10,058 nucleotides of DNA, from assembly GCA_012842325.1 (NCBI GenBank), contig DUTA01000034.1, positions 1 through 10,058 of the forward strand, in the 5' to 3' direction. Position 1 is the stretch's first letter. Every line of letters starts with the position of its first letter. Shown piece after piece: positions 6,843 to 10,058 of this stretch. The translations under genes were made by a program, and so were the position numbers. The stretch is from Bacillota bacterium (GTDB taxonomy: Bacteria; Bacillota; DTU030). Under the pieces are notes generated by a model. The model saw only the letters and a program-made list of their open reading frames with translations, did no database searches and was not told where the DNA came from.

Positions 6843-8147
6843 TTAGAGCTTGCCGGCAGCAATGGCCTGGAGATCGGCATTGATCTGGGCAAAGATGTAG
6901 ACCGGAGCACAGCCGGGGTAGGTGAAAACCCGCTTGGCCAGCTTCATGGCCTCCTGCACCTTGGGGGCCGAGGGGAACCACTGCCAGCAGTCACCGGCAA
7001 CAAAGAGGTTCTTCCCTGCCGCATAGGCGGGATCGAAATCCGGCACCCCACCGGCCACAAAGACACATTCGCCATGCTCCTGGACAAACTTGTCGACATC
7101 AATGCCGGTGTTCTTGAAGGAATCCAGGGAACCCCTGATATTGACATAGCAGCCGGGACATGTCTGCTGGATAATGACCGTCAGGCCCCTGTACATGCCC
7201 ACCGGGTTATCATTGGGGCGCTTGAAAATCTTCCTGACACTGTCCGGATGCACTCCCACCAGTTCCATCCGGCCGAGGTCTATTTCGCCCAGACCCTCGG
7301 TGGCGGCAATCCGCACCGCCGGTATTTCTACAGGATCAAAGCCCATGATATAGGCGCAGACGGCATCGACGGCCACAGTGTCCTGGCCAGCTACGATGAG
7401 GTTCATTTCCACGGGGGTACCGGCATGGGGACCCTGGCCTTCCATCCCGATTATGGCATCGACGATGGTCAGATCCGCCTTCCGGACCCGGTACAAATCG
7501 GCAAATTTCTGTCCCAGATCGATGCGGTGGGTACCCTGCTGCTGGTCACTGGGATGCCTGTTGGGGATAATCCCGTTCCAGTTCTTCAAGCCCAGGGTGA
7601 CGGTACCCGCCAGGTGAACCTTCATTTTGGGCAGGTTTATGACCACATCGGCATCTAAGAAGGGGCGGAAGACTTCGGCATATTTGAAGACCTTGGCCTC
7701 GGGGATCTTCATTTCCACCGTAGCCGTCTCATCGAAATAGATGACCTTATCGGCCCCACCCCGCAGGGCGGCCTCTTCCAGCCCCGACTCTTTAAAGGCC
7801 GGAGCGGCACGGCCAACATGCAGGCCCAGGGAAGGATTGTCTCCCACCCAGACTTCAGCGGCCTTGGAATTTTCCTTCACATAGGCCACCACCGCCTCCA
7901 CGACCCGGGGGTCGACCACGGCATGGCTCTCGGGGGGAGCCTGGAAGGCCAGGTTGGGTTTGATCAAGACCCGGTCACCGGCTTTGATAATGCTGTCGAG
8001 GGTACCGATGGCAAGTTCAACGGCCTCCGCAACCGTCTTCTTTATTTCCGCCACGTCCTCATCATACCGGACAAACTTACCGCCCATAAACTCGGCATTG
8101 CCCTTCAGGGCGCCGGCCTTGGCCACAGCAACCTTCGGCTTTGCCAT
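6843..8147 (-). CDS. DUF362 domain protein with cysteine-bearing C-terminus
   Basis: A 434-residue cytoplasmic protein. DUF362 (PF04015) covers about residues 50-295, with conserved patches LIKPNLAF (61-68), NLPKMKVH (171-178), TLGLKNWNG (184-192) and GMEGQGPHAG (234-243). The family's reaction is not established; members occur in anaerobes and archaea, sometimes with ferredoxin domains. Here no ferredoxin domain is present. Instead, the last 110 residues carry TCPGC (Cys330, Cys333), Cys361, AGDC (Cys387) and PGCAP (Cys413), which could bind a metal or cluster; that is inference. The ATG at 8147 is chosen because AAAGGAGG lies 7 bases upstream; the frame is open another 33 codons upstream, but those starts are poor. 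It is flanked by a leader with its own promoter and a terminator, so it is probably monocistronic. Confidence 0.88.
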   Translation of the reverse strand: MAKPKVAVAKAGALKGNAEFMGGKFVRYDEDVAEIKKTVAEAVELAIGTLDSIIKAGDRVLIKPNLAFQAPPESHAVVDPRVVEAVVAYVKENSKAAEVWVGDNPSLGLHVGRAAPAFKESGLEEAALRGGADKVIYFDETATVEMKIPEAKVFKYAEVFRPFLDADVVINLPKMKVHLAGTVTLGLKNWNGIIPNRHPSDQQQGTHRIDLGQKFADLYRVRKADLTIVDAIIGMEGQGPHAGTPVEMNLIVAGQDTVAVDAVCAYIMGFDPVEIPAVRIAATEGLGEIDLGRMELVGVHPDSVRKIFKRPNDNPVGMYRGLTVIIQQTCPGCYVNIRGSLDSFKNTGIDVDKFVQEHGECVFVAGGVPDFDPAYAAGKNLFVAGDCWQWFPSAPKVQEAMKLAKRVFTYPGCAPVYIFAQINADLQAIAAGKL

Positions 8148-8258
8148 GGAATTTCCTCCTTTCAAGGTTCCAGCCAACCACTGCCCGCCAGCCCTTTTCG
8201 CTCCTGCCCCCATCACCTCCTTGCCAGAGGAATTCCCGAAAGCCAATCCTGGCCTCTC

Positions 8259-8297
8259 CGGCCCCGGCGGCTCCGGTGCTGCCCGGGCCGTTTTTTT
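8259..8297 (+). terminator. Orphan intrinsic-terminator-like hairpin on the plus strand
   Basis: CGGCCC (8259-8264) pairs with GGGCCG (8285-8290). After one C-C mismatch, GGC (8266-8268) pairs with GCC (8281-8283) around a 12-base loop. Seven T's follow immediately (8291-8297). This is a near-textbook terminator in plus orientation, but no plus-strand gene lies upstream in the window. Read on the minus strand, the same hairpin sits in the DUF362 leader behind an A tract. Confidence 0.55.
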
Positions 8298-8361
8298 GCA
8301 GAATAATCACTATAATTCAGCATAATCCCGCGGCGTTTTTCAGCGCAGGGTAAATATTTAA

Positions 8362-8390
8362 ATTATAATGACTTTGCTGTTAATATACAA
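8362..8390 (-). promoter_or_regulatory. Sigma-A-type promoter of the DUF362 gene
   Basis: A perfect TATAAT -10 (8367-8362) lies 17 bases after TTGTAT (8390-8385) in an AT-rich region. The -35 matches only the TTG half, so strength may depend on the -10 or on an activator. A 10-base palindrome, TAAATATTTA (8351-8360), covers the predicted start point and could be an operator. Confidence 0.6.
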
Positions 8391-8464
8391 CATATGCTTT
8401 ATAATTCCTGCCAATGATTACATAATTTTGTTGCAACTATTGGGCCTAAATATAAAGTGCCGGG

Positions 8465-8508
8465 GCCCCTGAGTAAAAAAACATGAGCCCTTTTTTCGGT
8501 TCAGGGGC
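8465..8508. repeat. Inverted repeat downstream of the small membrane protein gene, possible terminator
   Basis: GCCCCTGA (8465-8472) and TCAGGGGC (8501-8508) are perfect 8-base inverted arms. Inside them an A tract (8475-8481) can pair with a T tract (8491-8496) across a short GC-rich loop. The structure starts about 20 bases past the stop codon at 8528, so it may end that transcript. However, the T tract is buried in the stem and no T run follows the outer arm, so it is not a standard intrinsic terminator. Confidence 0.5.
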
Positions 8509-8527
8509 AAGGGATATCAGTGTATTT

Positions 8528-8797
8528 CTATAAAAAATGGCGGAAAGCAATATAGGCGACCAAAACAATCAGGGTGAAGGAGGATGCCAGGGTGAGGGTA
8601 TTGATGATGCCAAACCAGCGGGGAAAAGCCTTCCTGGCCAAAACCAGCAAACGGTTCAGGCCAATCAGGAGCCAGATCCAGTTGATAAAATGGGAAAAAC
8701 CGTGGCTCCAGTTCCAGAGGGCAACGCCGATGAGGATGAAGCTGACGGGCAAAGAGATAAAGAGCTCTCCTTTGCTCAACTGCCCCTTTGTCGTCAT
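8528..8797 (-). CDS. Small membrane protein, function unknown
   Basis: An 89-residue, very hydrophobic protein with about three membrane segments (roughly 12-30, 36-54, 62-85). The N-terminus is short and polar, and the second loop is basic (ARKAFPR). I recognise no family. The frame is supported by its sustained membrane-protein composition and by GGGAG 4 bases before the ATG, a somewhat close spacing. It is divergent from the DUF2892 gene across a 170-base gap with a nested inverted repeat, and is followed by the 8465-8508 inverted repeat, so it is probably transcribed alone. No function is proposed. Confidence 0.65.
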   Translation of the reverse strand: MTTKGQLSKGELFISLPVSFILIGVALWNWSHGFSHFINWIWLLIGLNRLLVLARKAFPRWFGIINTLTLASSFTLIVLVAYIAFRHFL

Positions 8798-8822
8798 CTT
8801 GCTCCCACCCTTCTGTTTCAGT

Positions 8823-8876
8823 TACTTTTCAACTTCGCCGAAAACGGCCGGGTATCCTGCTCCCGGTTGAAAAGTA
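8823..8876. repeat. Nested inverted repeat between two divergent membrane protein genes
   Basis: TACTTTTCAAC (8823-8833) and GTTGAAAAGTA (8866-8876) are perfect 11-base inverted arms. Inside, CCGGG (8848-8852) and CCCGG (8862-8866) form a second stem with a 9-base loop, sharing one base with the outer arm. It lies 26 bases upstream of the minus-strand membrane gene and about 90 bases upstream of the plus-strand one. It could be an operator for both genes or a structured 5' leader. No clear promoter hexamers are seen in 8798-8967. Confidence 0.6.
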
Positions 8877-8967
8877 GAGGCCCCTTCTCGTTCCCCCCGC
8901 GGCAGGCAAATCCCCCGCTGCTTAAAGCCGAGCCAACCGGGCAATACTAGGGGAGAGGTGATGAACT

Positions 8968-9189
8968 ATGCGTCAAAACACAGGACCCCTGGACCGGACG
9001 ATGCGAATTTTGGGGGGACTGCTCCTGGCCTGCCTGGGAGGCCTGCGGCTCTGGCAGAGACGGCGGGGCCTGCTCCTGTTCCTCCTGGGTCTCGGTTTCC
9101 TTTTCGAAGGCCTGGCCGGCTACTGCATCGGCTATGACCTCCTGGGCATTTCAACCAGGGACCGGAAATGGGACGAAGCCGGGGAATAG
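8968..9189 (+). CDS. DUF2892 (YgaP-like transmembrane domain) protein
   Basis: A 73-residue protein that fits the DUF2892 family (PF11127). It has an N-terminal NTGPLDRTMRILGG patch, two membrane segments (about 12-29 and 33-52), and the closing GYCIGYDLLGIST patch with Cys53. Stand-alone members are small membrane proteins of unknown role; in YgaP the same domain is fused to a rhodanese, and no rhodanese gene is adjacent here. The ATG has GAGGTGAT about 6-9 bases upstream. It is the only plus-strand gene in the window, and its stop is 10 bases from that of the convergent phosphoesterase gene. Confidence 0.85.
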   Translation: MRQNTGPLDRTMRILGGLLLACLGGLRLWQRRRGLLLFLLGLGFLFEGLAGYCIGYDLLGISTRDRKWDEAGE

Positions 9190-9200
9190 CAGCACCGGCT
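9177..9200. repeat. Short stem-loop across the convergent gene ends
   Basis: AGCCGG (9177-9182) and CCGGCT (9195-9200) form a 6-base stem with a 12-base loop. It spans the stop codon of the DUF2892 gene and touches the stop codon of the phosphoesterase gene. There is no T tail, so it is at best a weak bidirectional terminator. Confidence 0.3.
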
Positions 9201-9895
9201 CAGTCTAGGAGCAGGACAGGGGTAAAATCGACGGCATCGGCAGCCACCAGCCTGTATTCGATTCCCTCCCACTCCCCCGCCAGGGCTGTGGCCTGGGCCT
9301 CGCCATGCAGGTGACCGTAGACACATTTTTTCACCGGATACCGGTGAAAGAGTTCGGTAAAACCAGAAGGTTCATGGCGGCCATTGGTAGGGGGATAGTG
9401 GAGGGCCACCACAATCCGGTCAAAACCATCCTGACAGGCCCTCTCCAGGGATAGCTGGAGGCGTCCCAGCTCCCGGCGGTAAATTTTCTCGTCCTGGACC
9501 GGATCATAGCCCTCCTGGCCGGGACAAAGCCAACCCCGGCTGCCGCAAATGGCCCATTCTCCCCAGGGATAATAATCATTCTGCAGGGCGTGGATGCCCG
9601 GCGGGAGGGCCCGCCGTACTTTTCCGATCCCCGTCCACCAGTAATCATGGTTGCCCCGTATCAGGAGCTTTTTCCCGGGAAGCCGGGCCAGCCAGTTCAG
9701 ATCGGGCAGGGCCTCTTCGAGCTTCAGGGCCCAGGAAATGTCACCGGGAATTAGGACCAAATCTTCAGGCCCCACTACCCGGCACCAGTTCCGGGCAATT
9801 TTATCTGTGTGCTTTTCCCACAGGGGTCCAAAGATATCCATCGGTTTTGCCACTGCGTGGGAGAGATGCAAATCCCCCAGGGCATAGAGGGCCAT
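9200..9895 (-). CDS. Calcineurin-like metallophosphoesterase (Pesterase_CT488-type)
   Basis: A 231-residue complete metallophosphoesterase. The two-metal site is fully visible: Asp8 and His10 (GDLHLSH), Asp52 (GDISW), Asn82-His83 (GNHDYWW), His166 (ALHYPP), and His195/His197 (YGHLHG). The GDISW and RGNHDYWW variants and the length fit the PIRSF033094 group rather than the YkuE or MPP-exonuclease groups. Its substrate is unknown; such enzymes hydrolyse phosphomono- or diesters in the cytoplasm. No signal peptide or membrane segment is present. The ATG has only a weak GGGTGG-like ribosome site. It begins 26 bases after the stop of the methyltransferase-like gene, so it is probably cotranscribed with it. 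Confidence 0.93.
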   Translation of the reverse strand: MALYALGDLHLSHAVAKPMDIFGPLWEKHTDKIARNWCRVVGPEDLVLIPGDISWALKLEEALPDLNWLARLPGKKLLIRGNHDYWWTGIGKVRRALPPGIHALQNDYYPWGEWAICGSRGWLCPGQEGYDPVQDEKIYRRELGRLQLSLERACQDGFDRIVVALHYPPTNGRHEPSGFTELFHRYPVKKCVYGHLHGEAQATALAGEWEGIEYRLVAADAVDFTPVLLLD

Positions 9896-9921
9896 GTCTC
9901 AACCACCCTTCCCGTACCTGT

Positions 9922-10058
9922 CTATCTGCGGGCCAGATAGAGATAGGCATCGTCTACCCTTTCCTCCCGCAGGTCTGAAAAAAGATGGGACAGCTCCCCG
10001 GCCAGAGCAGTATTTCTTGTCAGGGACCACAGGGCGAGACAGCCCCCCGGCCGCAAAA
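9922..10058 (-). CDS. C-terminal end of a spermidine-synthase-like methyltransferase (runs off the right edge)
   Basis: Forty-four residues are visible. They begin LRPGGCLALWS, continue through an LSHLF segment, and end DDAYLYLARR. The Leu-x-Pro-Gly-Gly turn followed by a hydrophobic strand ending in Trp-Ser, and the Asp-x-x-Tyr-Leu-Tyr-Leu-Ala-Arg terminal strand, are typical of the last part of the Rossmann-fold methyltransferases related to spermidine synthase. The SAM-binding N-terminal part lies outside the window, so substrate and exact family cannot be given. The TAG stop (9924-9922) is 26 bases before the phosphoesterase start. Confidence 0.6.
   Translation of the reverse strand, partial: LRPGGCLALWSLTRNTALAGELSHLFSDLREERVDDAYLYLARR

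Larger units (their letters stand above)
8148..8527. other. 380-base intergenic region: long leader, promoter and hairpins, no gene
   Basis: No credible coding frame lies here. The part next to the DUF362 gene (8148-8290) is GC-rich and would be its untranslated leader, about 208 bases from the predicted start near 8355. The part from 8291 to 8460 is strongly AT-rich and holds the promoter. The far end (8465-8508) is a large inverted repeat just past the stop of the 89-residue membrane protein. A perfect ribosome-binding sequence (AAGGAGGTGAT, 8222-8212) inside the leader has no start codon at a usable distance. I recognise no known riboswitch class. Confidence 0.6.

Noticed and set aside
6825..7658. 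277-codon plus-strand open frame
   Set aside because: It is fully antisense to the DUF362 gene, whose conserved motifs and ribosome site are clear. The product has no recognisable motif, and such shadow frames are common in GC-rich codon usage.
8148..8246. N-terminal 33-codon extension of the DUF362 protein
   Set aside because: The extension is low-complexity Gly/Ala/Lys-rich without a usable ribosome site, while the ATG at 8147 has AAAGGAGG at ideal distance and matches where the family begins.
8077..8310. 77-codon minus-strand frame in the DUF362 leader
   Set aside because: It starts with a GTG lacking a ribosome site and overlaps the DUF362 start in another frame; the composition is that of a GC-rich leader.
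8402..8421. Sigma-54-like promoter near TTGGCAGG
   Set aside because: The -24 half is partly matched, but the TTGC -12 element is missing at the required spacing.

Overview
The window looks like the chromosome of a spore-forming anaerobic Clostridia member, probably Moorella-like. This is inferred from the spoIVFA-spoIVFB pair, the GC-rich coding regions with AT-rich gaps, the strong Shine-Dalgarno sites, and the PocR and DUF362 proteins common in acetogens. No RNA gene, insertion sequence, CRISPR array or phage gene was found. Nearly everything lies on the minus strand; only one small membrane protein gene is on the plus strand.

Right to left, which is the direction of transcription: the tail of a spermidine-synthase-like methyltransferase gene (edge to 9922) is followed closely by a metallophosphoesterase (9895-9200). 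A plus-strand DUF2892 membrane protein (8968-9189) converges on it. A divergent 89-residue membrane protein (8797-8528) follows, and the gap between these two small genes carries a nested inverted repeat. A 380-base AT-rich gap holds a promoter, a long leader and an orphan plus-strand terminator. It leads into a monocistronic DUF362 gene (8147-6843) that ends in a textbook terminator (6797-6826).

The core is a five-gene minus-strand run: spoIVFA-like M23 peptidase, spoIVFB M50 protease with a CBS domain, a large radical SAM protein of the TIGR03960 type, its partner DUF2344/TIGR03936, and RNase G. Spacing is tight: 18 bases between the spoIVF genes, a 32-base overlap between the radical SAM pair, and 55 bases before rng. 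The larger 168-base spoIVFB-to-radical-SAM gap may hold a 38-codon small ORF. In many Clostridia this block continues into rplU-rpmA-obg. Here it ends in a 190-base AT-rich gap and then the start of a PocR-domain sensor gene, which runs off the left edge.

Together the core genes link late-sporulation proteolysis (activation of sigma-K in the mother cell), a radical SAM system of unknown function, and RNA processing. The least understood part is the radical SAM/DUF2344 pair. I see no obvious wholly new multigene defence or mobile system. The most promising unexplained signals are the leader and orphan terminator upstream of DUF362, the nested inverted repeat near 8850, and the small ORF at 5042-4926.
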